Assembly (NCBI RefSeq): GCF_000195575.1
Contig: NC_015391.1
Coordinates: forward strand, 1,108,501 to 1,172,500
Direction: 5' to 3'
Source of the DNA: Carnobacterium sp. 17-4
GTDB taxonomy: Bacteria; Bacillota; Bacilli; Lactobacillales; Carnobacteriaceae
DNA: 64,000 nt
Made by a program: the position numbers and the translations under genes. Positions within the stretch are counted from its first letter, which is position 1. Every line of letters starts with the position of its first letter. Below the pieces are notes generated by a model. It was given only the letters and a program-made list of their open reading frames with translations, made no database searches and was not told the DNA's origin. Shown here one piece after another: positions 42,501-50,292 of the stretch.

Positions 42501-44532
42501 ACAATTCACTTATTAAATTATCTATTTCTAGTAAATCTTCAATTTTTAATCTCGGATTATAATAATTCGAAAAATAACAATCTTTTGCCGAATGAAGAAA
42601 ACCAGTAGTGGTTAGTAATTTTAGTCCATTTAATTGTTGTAGTATTTCTTTAGATAGAGATCCATTTTTATATAAATTGAATAATTCTCTAACAATAGTA
42701 ATAGCATTTTCTTTAGTAATGTAAGTTTCAATGTTGGGTATTATTTTTTGAGTAATATAAGTTATATCTGTTTTTTCAGTCATCCCTAAATCTTCTAACC
42801 ATCTTCTAGTTTCTAAATCTTCTGATAACCATTGTAGTAGTGAAGGGTGAATGAATGATAGTTCATTATCTTTGTTTTGCCAATTCTTGTCACCTGCCTC
42901 TGGAAAACAAACTTGATTTGGATAATTCAGCACATTTTTATGATCCCAAACAAAAGGAAGTCCTGTAACAAACTGAGTAGAAACTTCTTCAAACCTTTCT
43001 GAATTAGCAACTTTTTTAAGAAACTTTATTAATTCGATATTTCTATCAATAGTGTGAGATTGACGAAAGTATGGAGACATTAAAAAGTTTTTTAAGTTTT
43101 TCCACTCAAAGCTTTTTGCTCCTAGTAGTTTAAAATTACGAAAATATTGAAAGTCTTTAGCAAATTTTTTAGGTATATTCTTTTTTTCATCCGGACCACA
43201 GTTGGATACGAAATTTTTTATTTTCTGAGAATCTATAAATGATTTATCAGATAACAAAGTATAGTCAACAATGGTCTCCTCAACTTTGAGAAGTTCATCT
43301 TCTTTGGAGAGTATGAATGGAATTTCATTAAGGGCATCTTTAATGCCACTGTTAAATTCTTTACCTAAATCATTATCAGTAAGCTCAGAAGGTATTAGCT
43401 GATATGCTTGAGACTTAAATTCGCTTAAAGCTAATTTTGAAATCCATTTAAAAATTTCTATAGCAATTTCTTTGAAAATCCATTGATTCCATTTTGAATC
43501 TATATGAAGAGATTCTCTATTGGCAGATGTAAGAAAATTGGTATTAACTAATACTGGCAAAGGATAATTACGTTCATCGGTTGGTAAATAAGAATATAGC
43601 AGTTTATCGCCTTGGCTTAATTTACTAATTCCGTTTTTACCTAATTTAGCTACTAAAGTTAATTCTATTGAAGAAGCATTAATTAATTTATCGGGTATGT
43701 TTTTTTCTTTCATCAAAATATTTTTTACATTTGTTGGAACAGGTAGTTGAATAGTGTTTGCCAACCAATTAATTTCCTCGCTATTATTTTTTTGAATGGA
43801 AATTTTATCTTTTGATGGTCTATTAATTTTAACAGTACTTAACTTTTCAATATCAAAAGTTATTTCACATATGTTTTTTAAGAATAAAAATAAATTTGTA
43901 TTCTGAGATATTTTTTCAACTGATATAGATGTTTCACTAGCGTTATTTAACTTGACTATTGTTGAAACATTGGCATTAATTCCTTTTATAAATTGAGTGA
44001 TGTGTTTTGGAATTTCTTCTTCTTTAGTGTATATAGGAATAATTTGCCAAGGAAATTGGAACGCTCTACCATTATTAATTTCCCATTCTTCTTGAGATTT
44101 TTCCCAGTCCCATTTATGTTTATACGATGAATCAAACCTAAGATATTCATTATTAGTATAAATTGTTACATAATTAGACTGCCCAAATACTGATTTAAAT
44201 CCAATTCCTTTATAACCAGTTTTAGTAATATCAGATTTTTTTGTACCATTATTTACATTACAAATTCCACGAATGTCTTGTATATTGAATGGGGTTCCTG
44301 AGTGAGCGATAACTAAATATTCATCGAAGATTTTAATCCATACTTTAATTAAATTGTTATTTGATGAAGAGTCGTCAGCATTTTGTAAAAGTTCATAGAT
44401 AAATCTTGTCGAATCTGTATAAAGATCTCCAGATAACGCATCTAAGGAACTAGCTTGATTCACAGCTTGACTAGGGTTTATATATTGGGTATTATCCTTA
44501 AAAATTTGCTCAATGTGATTTTTTAGGGTCAT
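39505..44532 (-). CDS. Hsp90/sacsin-type ATPase - AlbA-like - caspase-like protease fusion, candidate defence protein
   Basis: This giant protein has 1675 residues. Residues ~40-120 are a GHKL ATPase of the sacsin type: ELLQNADD at 47-54, HSGTPF at 77-82 and the lid TGYKGIGFKSVF at 105-116. About 1100 residues of unassigned, largely helical sequence follow. Residues ~1275-1414 resemble the Schlafen/AlbA_2 domain (SFANTEGGKLIFGMKE). Residues 1415-1675 are a C14 caspase-like domain with His1500 in YYVGHG and Cys1550 in IFIDACAQAF, a complete dyad. Sensor, switch and protease in one chain suggest an abortive-infection effector, but that is inference. ATG 44532 follows AGGAG by seven bases; an upstream TTG is weaker. 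The gene stands alone beside Thoeris, between direct repeats. Confidence 0.8.
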   Translation of the reverse strand: MTLKNHIEQIFKDNTQYINPSQAVNQASSLDALSGDLYTDSTRFIYELLQNADDSSSNNNLIKVWIKIFDEYLVIAHSGTPFNIQDIRGICNVNNGTKKSDITKTGYKGIGFKSVFGQSNYVTIYTNNEYLRFDSSYKHKWDWEKSQEEWEINNGRAFQFPWQIIPIYTKEEEIPKHITQFIKGINANVSTIVKLNNASETSISVEKISQNTNLFLFLKNICEITFDIEKLSTVKINRPSKDKISIQKNNSEEINWLANTIQLPVPTNVKNILMKEKNIPDKLINASSIELTLVAKLGKNGISKLSQGDKLLYSYLPTDERNYPLPVLVNTNFLTSANRESLHIDSKWNQWIFKEIAIEIFKWISKLALSEFKSQAYQLIPSELTDNDLGKEFNSGIKDALNEIPFILSKEDELLKVEETIVDYTLLSDKSFIDSQKIKNFVSNCGPDEKKNIPKKFAKDFQYFRNFKLLGAKSFEWKNLKNFLMSPYFRQSHTIDRNIELIKFLKKVANSERFEEVSTQFVTGLPFVWDHKNVLNYPNQVCFPEAGDKNWQNKDNELSFIHPSLLQWLSEDLETRRWLEDLGMTEKTDITYITQKIIPNIETYITKENAITIVRELFNLYKNGSLSKEILQQLNGLKLLTTTGFLHSAKDCYFSNYYNPRLKIEDLLEIDNLISELYCTNLNEKDDWKIFFKHLGVEEGISKKILKDKFSSSSTDIDIISAYFNTDDKKFKPFVSEFTANEFSNITTLKLSKFTENNFKFASPFWSDYINNFNPDNIEIPAIAFWGRNNYEGRTTGDKIQNYVPWLIRNKKCIPTLSNTCETTHEVFLNTNDIKDISSKYLPVFNGPDLTSDWRAFFGFKTSLCLNDYLTILEKISNDMDDNGRIKKSNIERVQLIYEILLDKCVNWSSSEIEIVSKWAENESLLNTKMGFSECKNLKCFIYGNESIFQDQYIFILLNAENRKNPHLEILFQYFGVQLLKQDEFQLISTKKEECVPLKSNLQSIIPYLLLWINSGSYADNLSINIEKLNNMISSLMIFQSDKLEITYEGINFVKSVNTHYSNSTLYVTNPWNSNSVFLNLSNILCNYLELTGHEEKLDFLLRSTKEEIHDYFIQEELGIPEQSLYDDLSDSQTTKNINSFKDIRNAIDTENVRPEFFHLSRSDYNSMLYVESLISRAIPNILAHLGKLPEYDCSHHYNITDSIIGGITKNGNNVTIVARPSDNHQVLIYYTSEFDVLEHVDAELWYEDGINVPKKITLGQLLKTTGINRIPINNIDITEYNWEYLEQKTKSEVFDFNAVPFDPYRIAQITSSFANTEGGKLIFGMKEIDMNKNEIVGLSDDFPMLDIIQKSISLLSITPVVTYNWIENDDKKIFIIETKKAEEEILLEGKKYTRQGIQSIHERKEIQLIEPEYNRTVAVIIAIEEYAPRSSNQISKVKYAKDDAYLFKQMLEESMHITEDDITMIINEKALKSNLEYDLKGLFASLTEQDRLIFYYVGHGFHNGVTNYLSTYDMHPSNINETAISLQHMLLNPLQESKCKNALIFIDACAQAFQNPMQRNSITDLNDEEIRVLISEFPYYATFLSCQPGESSYSSDELKHGIWTYHLVDAMNGNVSNILLEKKYLTDISLQEYLSKKVTIYTKEELNYEQNPKAVLDSSRSSIIVKIKKDISFK

Positions 44533-44553
44533 TTTTATTCTCCTGTTCTTCAA

Positions 44554-45141
44554 TCCTAGGTAATAATTAAATTATAACAGGAAAGTCTAAATGATTGTCT
44601 CAAATATCGGAAAATAAATAGACACATCGATTAAAATAGAAGTATCTAGACTAGTATCATACTTAATTTCCTACAAATAAATTAAACATTTTTTTATTTG
44701 TATTCAGTGGTAATATAAGTTGAGCTAGAAACTTGATTATATAAAATAAAGCAACGAAATATACTACCAATTTTAGAACCCAAAATTAGAACACATTAGG
44801 TTCGAGTCTATTCAAATTCCTCCAATATGATTCTTTTCAAAATACTGTCATATCAAGTCTTTTCATACCCATTCAAGACGTCAAATAAAAAACCAGGTCT
44901 TAAGAAAGCTCATACAGCGTCTCAATACTAAAAACGTTAATATAACGTTATATATTAAAAATAATTGTCTATATGGCAGTTCTTTTTTTGTGAATGAAAA
45001 CTAGCATACTCAATTTGCTGCTGACATAAGAATATATTGATATTGTTGAAGATTAAAACATTCTAGAAGAATCTCTCTACTTATGGTGGTATACTTTAAA
45101 AAAGTAAAAGAGTCGATTTTATTGATAAAGGAGCGTTTATC
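44554..45141. other. AT-rich gap with second repeat copy
   Basis: This gap must contain the promoter of the large minus-strand gene and of the SRPBCC gene. It holds repeat copy B (44753-44875) and, near 44935, two AACGTT palindromes five bases apart. An extended -10 (TGG-TATACT) lies about 55 bases before the SRPBCC start. I see no credible gene. Confidence 0.5.
44753..44875. repeat. Diverged direct repeat, copy B
   Basis: This is the partner of the copy at 39393-39503, same orientation, with matching ends (ACGAAATATACTACCAATT and CAAGTCTTTTCATACC) and a ~12-base insertion near TTAGAACCC. Confidence 0.65.
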
Positions 45142-45624
45142 ATGGAAAACAATCTGAAGAGTGGAAGGATTGACACTGTCTCAAAAGTAATTGATGCTTC
45201 GCCACAAAAACTTTATCAAGCATTTATGGATCCAAATTCTTTAGTTAAATGGTTGCCTCCGGAGGGTATGAGAGGAGAAATAAGTCTGTTTGAACCAGTA
45301 ATAGGTGGGAGATTTCAATTAACACTCATCTACGAGGATGAATATGCTGTTCAAGGTAAAACAACTGAAAACTCAGACACTTTAGAAGGTACCTTTATCG
45401 AATTGATACCCGATAAGAAAATCGTAGAGGCTGGTGTATTTGAGTCAGATGACCCTGCCTTTGTAGGGCATATGGTGATGACCTGGTACTTTGAGGAAGC
45501 AGTCTCAAGCACAAAAGTAACGATTGTCGCTGAAAATGTCCCTAAAGGCATCAAAAAGGAAGCTCATCTTGATGGGTTGAATTCCACATTGGAAAACCTG
45601 GAGCGTTTTGCAAAGACAAGTTAG
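45142..45624 (+). CDS. SRPBCC/AHSA1-like domain protein
   Basis: This 160-residue protein has the START-like SRPBCC fold of the AHSA1 (activator of Hsp90 ATPase homologue) family: VIDASPQKLYQAFMDP near residue 14 and LVKWLPPEGM. Bacterial members bind hydrophobic ligands or have no known role. The N-terminal strand and the C-terminal helix with LENLERFA are complete. The ATG at 45142 has AAGGAG upstream. Confidence 0.8.
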   Translation: MENNLKSGRIDTVSKVIDASPQKLYQAFMDPNSLVKWLPPEGMRGEISLFEPVIGGRFQLTLIYEDEYAVQGKTTENSDTLEGTFIELIPDKKIVEAGVFESDDPAFVGHMVMTWYFEEAVSSTKVTIVAENVPKGIKKEAHLDGLNSTLENLERFAKTS

Positions 45625-45707
45625 ATAACACTGTACTTTATAGGCATAATCAACTCTAAAGTGGATAAATTTAGGATTGATTCTGCCTGCTTTTCTTTCT
45701 AAATTGT

Positions 45708-46070
45708 AAAATAATCTTTGGACTGGAACGGTTAATTTGTTTAGTCGGATAAGTTTAGTGTTCCTTCATATAGATAGTAAATTTCTAAAGTATCATTATT
45801 TACTGGTTCCCAATAATATTTTTTCTCAGCTACGCGGGATAGACTTTTATGTTCATAGTAATGATAATTAGAAGAGTTGTCGGTAAACAAATAGAAATTC
45901 TCTGCTTGATGTTGTTTAAGGTAATCATAAAAATGATTGTACAACAGTCCTCCAATACCCAATCCTTTAAATTCTTCTTTCACGATAAGCAAATTTAAAC
46001 CAGCATCATAATTTTCCTGGCTTTTTTCTAAAAGAAATTCATTGATTTCCAGCGTCTGAATGTATTTCAA
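45708..46070. repeat. 363-bp direct repeat, copy 1
   Basis: It aligns without gaps to 48374-48736 (constant offset 2666) at roughly 95 percent identity by eye. It contains the 3' half of a GNAT gene and its flank. Confidence 0.9.
45741..46070 (-). pseudogene. Truncated GNAT acetyltransferase copy
   Basis: This is the C-terminal ~109 residues (KYIQTLEINEFLLEKSQ onward, with the GLGIGGLLYNHFYDYL acetyl-CoA loop) of the intact acetyltransferase at 48398-49045. Homology stops abruptly at 46070 and the upstream half is replaced by unrelated sequence next to a transposase remnant. The fragment lacks a start. Confidence 0.85.
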
Positions 46071-46112
46071 GGTGTGGATGAGCTAAATTTAGTTAAAAAT
46101 AAAATCTGATTT

Positions 46113-46373
46113 AGGCAGCGTGAGGCAACGGACTCACGCTGTTTTTTTAGTCTCTTGGCATACAGTGTGGTTAATTTATTGCGTACCATATGTTTTGAAC
46201 CAAAATCAAAAGGACTCCAAGTGAATAAGATACGTCTTCGTCTGTTTAAAGTGGTTGGAAATCTCGTCACTACGGCAAGACAAATCTACTTAAAACTATC
46301 AAGTTCCCATGTTTATAAGCGAGAGTTTGATGCCGTATTCAGGAAAACCCAAAGGATTCGGCAGTACATTTAA
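46113..46373 (+). pseudogene. Transposase C-terminal remnant, probably IS1380 family
   Basis: The frame ending at 46373 encodes AYSVVNLLR, then KIRLRLFKVVGNLV, then IYLKLSSSHVYKREFD, which resembles the end of IS1380-type DDE transposases. No catalytic core or start is present, and only ~75 clear codons survive. A GCGTGAG/CTCACGC hairpin with a T-run lies just before it (about 46118-46147). It abuts the break of the truncated GNAT copy. Family assignment is from memory of motif style. Confidence 0.55.
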
Positions 46374-46603
46374 AGAACCTGTTTTTTTTAAACCGTTTAA
46401 ATGGCCTAGGGAGAAGCGCGCCCAAAATTCGTGGGATGAGACTAAAAAAAATTTCTTTAGCTTTGAAAATCGATAAAAACATTTTAATTTCGATAAACCG
46501 ATTCGAAATTGAAAAATAACGACTAAAATAACTTGATATTTAAAAGTATGAATTGTTCAGGTATAATTAGATGGATTAGTTTTGTAGTTACAGGAGGATA
46601 ACA
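46374..46603. other. Gap between transposase remnant and FAD gene
   Basis: It probably contains the end of the degraded insertion sequence, an AATTTCG/CGAAATT hairpin near 46490-46515 and a TATAAT near 46562 preceding the next gene. I see no intact IS terminal repeats. Confidence 0.4.
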
Positions 46604-48103
46604 ATGGATATTGCTATTGTAGGAGCTGGAATTTCTGGTTCCAATGTATTAAAAAGTTTAATAACCCATCCGAATTTCCAAGCGGATGACTTAATTGATG
46701 TCTATGAACCCCGTCAGTCTCTAGGCTCAGGTTTACCTTATGAACCAACTGACGACGAATCAATTATGTTAAACACCTCTTCGGATGTTTTGAGTGTGGA
46801 TGAAAATAATGAATTAGATTTTACGGAATGGTTAGAAAGTCATTTTAAAGAACCAACGAATTTTGAGCAACTCGTTTCACGGCCACATTATGGAAAATAT
46901 TTAGTGGAGCGCTTTTCCCCATTCTATACGCACGAACAAGTACACCACGTTCAAAATACTGTTGTTGACGTTGAAGTGCTAGATGCTGCAACAAAAGAAC
47001 CAGCAGATGATACACAAGACGGCAATTTTGTGTACCGTATTAAAACGGAAAACGGCTGGCAAGATGGTGTCTATGATGCTGTATTCTTTTCAGTCGGACA
47101 TCCTGAATACAATGATTTCTATGATTTAAAAGGTACTGAAAATTATATTCATAACCCTTACCCAATGAAAGAAAAACTAGCAAATTTTGACAATAATCAA
47201 AAGATTTCGGTTGTTGGAAGTGGTGCTACAGGTGTTGACTTGATGCGTTTCTTCACGTCTAATTATGAATTAGAGCAACCTCTAACATTTTATGATTTAA
47301 AAGAACCGTTTTACTGTGTAGCTATTCCTTATGAGAAGGATGATTTTACATATCACTTAACAAAAGATTGGGTGGAAGAACAAAAAGAAGTACACAATGG
47401 TTTTATTCCGCTCCAAGTCATACTCGATACGATTAAAGATGATTTAAAACAAGAGAATGCTGAGCCAATGGCAGTTTATAATCGTTATAAATCAGGAACG
47501 CTAGACGTTTTCCGCAAAGCATTTGATATGAAAGACCAGGAATTGGCAGCTGTTCAGAAATACGCGGCTACTTCTGTTCCAAATCTTCCGCATTTATATA
47601 ATGCATTGTCAGGTGAAGACCAACAAGAGTATATGAAAAACTATCATCAGAGTATGTTGTTTTTCAAAATGAAAGTACCTTACTACAGCTATCAGCGGTT
47701 ATTTGAATTAATCGATGCGGGTAAAGTAGAAACTGTTGCTGGTTTGAAAGAAGTAAATGCTTTAGAAAATGGTCGCTTCCAATTTGTGACGGAAGATAGC
47801 GAAGCCGAAGCTGATATTGTCGTTAACGCAACAGGTTTTATAAACAATATTGAAATACTGACTAAACACTCTGAGTTAATTAAAAATCTGTTCCATCGCC
47901 GCTTAATTATGCCACATGTGAATGGGAAATTTATCTTAGTCGATTGGCCACAGTGTCGTGTGATTAACCAACAATATGGACGTATGGATAATTTATTCTT
48001 CCTCGGTCTATTAATTGGTGGAACACAACATGAGAATAATGATGCCGGGCAAACGATTCAGCAAGCCCAATATACAGCAAAAGCGTTTATGGACGAACGA
48101 TAA
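46604..48103 (+). CDS. FAD/NAD(P)-binding oxidoreductase
   Basis: This 499-residue protein begins with an FAD Rossmann fingerprint (IAIVGAGISGSNVLKSL) and contains a second dinucleotide-binding motif near residue 201 (ISVVGSGATGVDLM). It fits the FAD-NAD_bp_9 type, proteins with FAD and NAD(P) domains and unknown substrates in lactobacilli. The ATG has AGGAGG upstream. It is a single-gene unit bounded by its own terminator and lies between the two copies of a 363-bp direct repeat. Confidence 0.8.
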   Translation: MDIAIVGAGISGSNVLKSLITHPNFQADDLIDVYEPRQSLGSGLPYEPTDDESIMLNTSSDVLSVDENNELDFTEWLESHFKEPTNFEQLVSRPHYGKYLVERFSPFYTHEQVHHVQNTVVDVEVLDAATKEPADDTQDGNFVYRIKTENGWQDGVYDAVFFSVGHPEYNDFYDLKGTENYIHNPYPMKEKLANFDNNQKISVVGSGATGVDLMRFFTSNYELEQPLTFYDLKEPFYCVAIPYEKDDFTYHLTKDWVEEQKEVHNGFIPLQVILDTIKDDLKQENAEPMAVYNRYKSGTLDVFRKAFDMKDQELAAVQKYAATSVPNLPHLYNALSGEDQQEYMKNYHQSMLFFKMKVPYYSYQRLFELIDAGKVETVAGLKEVNALENGRFQFVTEDSEAEADIVVNATGFINNIEILTKHSELIKNLFHRRLIMPHVNGKFILVDWPQCRVINQQYGRMDNLFFLGLLIGGTQHENNDAGQTIQQAQYTAKAFMDER

Positions 48104-48119
48104 TTTAACAATGAAATGA

Positions 48120-48151
48120 GCTCAGAACCCTTTGTGGTTCTGGGCTTTTTT
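48120..48151 (+). terminator. Terminator after the FAD oxidoreductase gene
   Basis: GCTCAGAACC pairs with GGTTCTGGGC around a six-base loop, followed by six Ts. Confidence 0.85.
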
Positions 48152-48244
48152 GTTCACATGCGTATGAATTTCGAAATGGCCGGATTATTGTTATATTAAG
48201 GGTACGCAAATGGAACAAGCTATATGAATGCAAGAGGAATTTAT

Positions 48245-48418
48245 ATGGAAATCGAAGGTTACGAAAAATTAACGCTATTAGGTAAAAAAGTATTCGATCG
48301 AACACATGTGGAGCATAAGAAAGTTGTAGATGACGAATCAGCTCAACTGCTTGTATGTCATTCATATATTCATAAAATAAACTTTGAACTGGAACGGTTA
48401 ATTTGTTTTGTTGGATAA
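48245..48418 (+). CDS. Small hypothetical frame, possibly a gene remnant
   Basis: ATG at 48245 follows AGAGG. The frame encodes 57 residues (MEIEGYEKLTLLGKKVFDRTH...), but its last ~15 codons run into the direct repeat and antisense to the GNAT 3' end, so the natural gene end may have been replaced. No family is recognised. Confidence 0.3.
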   Translation: MEIEGYEKLTLLGKKVFDRTHVEHKKVVDDESAQLLVCHSYIHKINFELERLICFVG

Positions 48419-48736
48419 GTTTAGTGTTCCTTCATATAGATAGTAAATTTCTAAGGTATCATTATTTCCTGGTTCCCAATAATATTTTTTCTCAGCTACG
48501 CGGGATAGACCTTTGTGTTCATAGTAATGATAATTAGAAGAGTTGTCGGTAAACAAATAGAAATTCTCTGCTTTATGTTGTTTAAGGTAATCATAAAAAT
48601 GATTATACAACAGTCCCCCAATGCCCAATCCTTTAAATTCTTTTTTCACGATAAGCAAATTTAAACCGGCGTCATAATTTTTCTGGCTTTTTTCTAAAAG
48701 AAATTCATTGATTTCCAGCGTTTGAATGTATTTCAA
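48374..48736. repeat. 363-bp direct repeat, copy 2
   Basis: This is the partner of 45708-46070, same orientation. This copy belongs to the intact GNAT gene. Confidence 0.9.
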
Positions 48737-49045
48737 AAAGATAGAATCAGGTTCAGTAATGCGTAAAATTTTTTCCAATGAAGAAATATTCTTCCTAGTA
48801 CTGATTTTCTGAATATTGGTTTGGTCTACTAAGCCGGATGCTACAATTCCTACTATATTATCGTCTATTTGAGCAACAAAAACATCATCTGATTCTAGTA
48901 ATAAATCACTTAGAAAAAAATCGGCCATTGGAGCTACTAAATTGTTTGGGACCCATGACCGATAATCCCAAGTGTTAATCACTAAATCCAAAATAGAATC
49001 ATAATCTTCAGGCATCATCTTTCTTAAGATAGTTTCTTGTTTCAT
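48398..49045 (-). CDS. GNAT-family N-acetyltransferase
   Basis: This intact 215-residue acetyltransferase starts MKQETILRKMMPEDYDSI and has the acetyl-CoA loop in FKGLGIGGLLYNHFYDYL and the C-terminal NYHYYEHKGLSRV. The substrate is unknown. The ATG has AAGGAGAG upstream on the minus strand. Its 3' half is duplicated at 45741-46070. Enzymes of this kind commonly acetylate amines, peptides or antibiotics, but no specificity can be read here. Confidence 0.85.
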   Translation of the reverse strand: MKQETILRKMMPEDYDSILDLVINTWDYRSWVPNNLVAPMADFFLSDLLLESDDVFVAQIDDNIVGIVASGLVDQTNIQKISTRKNISSLEKILRITEPDSIFLKYIQTLEINEFLLEKSQKNYDAGLNLLIVKKEFKGLGIGGLLYNHFYDYLKQHKAENFYLFTDNSSNYHYYEHKGLSRVAEKKYYWEPGNNDTLEIYYLYEGTLNLSNKTN

Positions 49046-49142
49046 TTCTATGCTCTCCTTACTTGAAATTTTTCCTCTACGTGCAACTAACTACTGGAAT
49101 CATTGATGTAAAACGACTTTTTATATCTACTAAATAATTCTA

Positions 49143-50177
49143 TCAGAACAGCCAAGTAATTAATACAACAGCCAATACGATTTGGAAGAAGCCAATCAGT
49201 AAACCGTATAACATCGTTCGAGGTCCTTCTTTTAAGATATCTGAGAACTTAACCTGTAATCCAATCGCAGCTAAAGCAGTAATCTCAAATTGATTGCTGA
49301 TGACTTCCGAGCTGTGGATCATTAGGGAAGGCAGAGGCAAAAAGCTTCTAAGTACGAACAAAAAGAAGAAGCCGATAATAAACCAAGGAACAGTCATTAG
49401 ACTAGAATTCTTTTTCACTTCAGAAGTTGAGCGAGTAGTCGTTTTAGAAAATAGCGATTCTTCCTCTTGGGTATTTAATTTGCTGAAACATAAGGCTACA
49501 CCAACAATGAGGAGAACTCTCATGAGTTTAAAGACAATGGACAAATTGGTTACGTCGACGCTGACCAACTTAGCTGAAGCAACGACTTGTCCTATAGATT
49601 GGACCGTTCCTCCAATCAAAGCAGATGTTTGAACGACTTCATTTTGATACAGAACAGAAGAAAGGATAGGCAATAGAACCATCAATATCGTTCCGATGAC
49701 ATTGACTATAGTAATAGACATGGCTTTATCTTTCTTATCAGCTTCAATCACCGGAGAAACGGTCCCGATAGCAGAAGAGCCACATACTGCGTTACCCGCA
49801 CCCATCAATAAAGACATCTTTTTATTGAACTTCATAGTTCGACCGATCCAATAAGCAAATAATATCGTCAAGACCATTTGGAGAATCACAAAAATAAATC
49901 CGGTAAAACCAACTTGCTTGATGATTTGAAAATCTAAAATTATGCCGTTTAATACGATCGACCACTCTAGGAGTGCTTTTTCGGAAAACTTGGTTCCACT
50001 TTTTAAGTAAGGTTTGTTTAAAAAAGTATTCCCTAATAGGATACCTAGAAAAATAGCGATCAATGCTGCACCTATGTTCGGTATAAAGTTGGTCAAATAC
50101 TGACTGATGAATGAAATTATGATGCTGATCATTAGACCAGGCAAGATGGAACGGTTATTTTTCATTTGAGTATACAT
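49143..50177 (-). CDS. YeiH-family putative sulfate exporter (UPF0324)
   Basis: This 344-residue membrane protein has about ten predicted helices and the UPF0324/YeiH pattern: ALIAIFLGILLGN near residue 36, a GAGNAVCGSSAIGTVSPVI motif near 125, and a C-terminal FFFLFVLRSFLPLP helix. Members are annotated as sulfate or sulfonate exporters. The ATG at 50177 has a perfect AGGAGG six bases upstream. It is divergent from a LysR regulator, the classic arrangement for this family. Confidence 0.85.
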   Translation of the reverse strand: MYTQMKNNRSILPGLMISIIISFISQYLTNFIPNIGAALIAIFLGILLGNTFLNKPYLKSGTKFSEKALLEWSIVLNGIILDFQIIKQVGFTGFIFVILQMVLTILFAYWIGRTMKFNKKMSLLMGAGNAVCGSSAIGTVSPVIEADKKDKAMSITIVNVIGTILMVLLPILSSVLYQNEVVQTSALIGGTVQSIGQVVASAKLVSVDVTNLSIVFKLMRVLLIVGVALCFSKLNTQEEESLFSKTTTRSTSEVKKNSSLMTVPWFIIGFFFLFVLRSFLPLPSLMIHSSEVISNQFEITALAAIGLQVKFSDILKEGPRTMLYGLLIGFFQIVLAVVLITWLF

Positions 50178-50254
50178 ATTAAACCTCCTTCAATCCTTTG
50201 TTTATAGGATTATCATATAAGGTAATTTGTATAAAATAAAATAATCATTTATTA

Positions 50255-50269
50255 TATCTTTATAAGATA
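50255..50269. promoter_or_regulatory. Inverted repeat in the yeiH-lysR intergenic region
   Basis: TATCTT-TAT-AAGATA lies between the divergent genes, about 25 bases before the LysR start. It is a possible LysR binding site. Confidence 0.4.
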
Positions 50270-50292
50270 ATATTATGGAGGAGCTGTTTGAG

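Noticed and set aside
34500-46000. CRISPR array or restriction-modification genes in the island
   Set aside because: I saw no evenly spaced short repeats, Cas motifs, methyltransferase motifs or restriction subunits there.
46067-46270. 67-codon minus-strand ORF over the transposase remnant
   Set aside because: The plus strand shows recognisable transposase C-terminal motifs; the minus frame has no start signal and is antisense noise.
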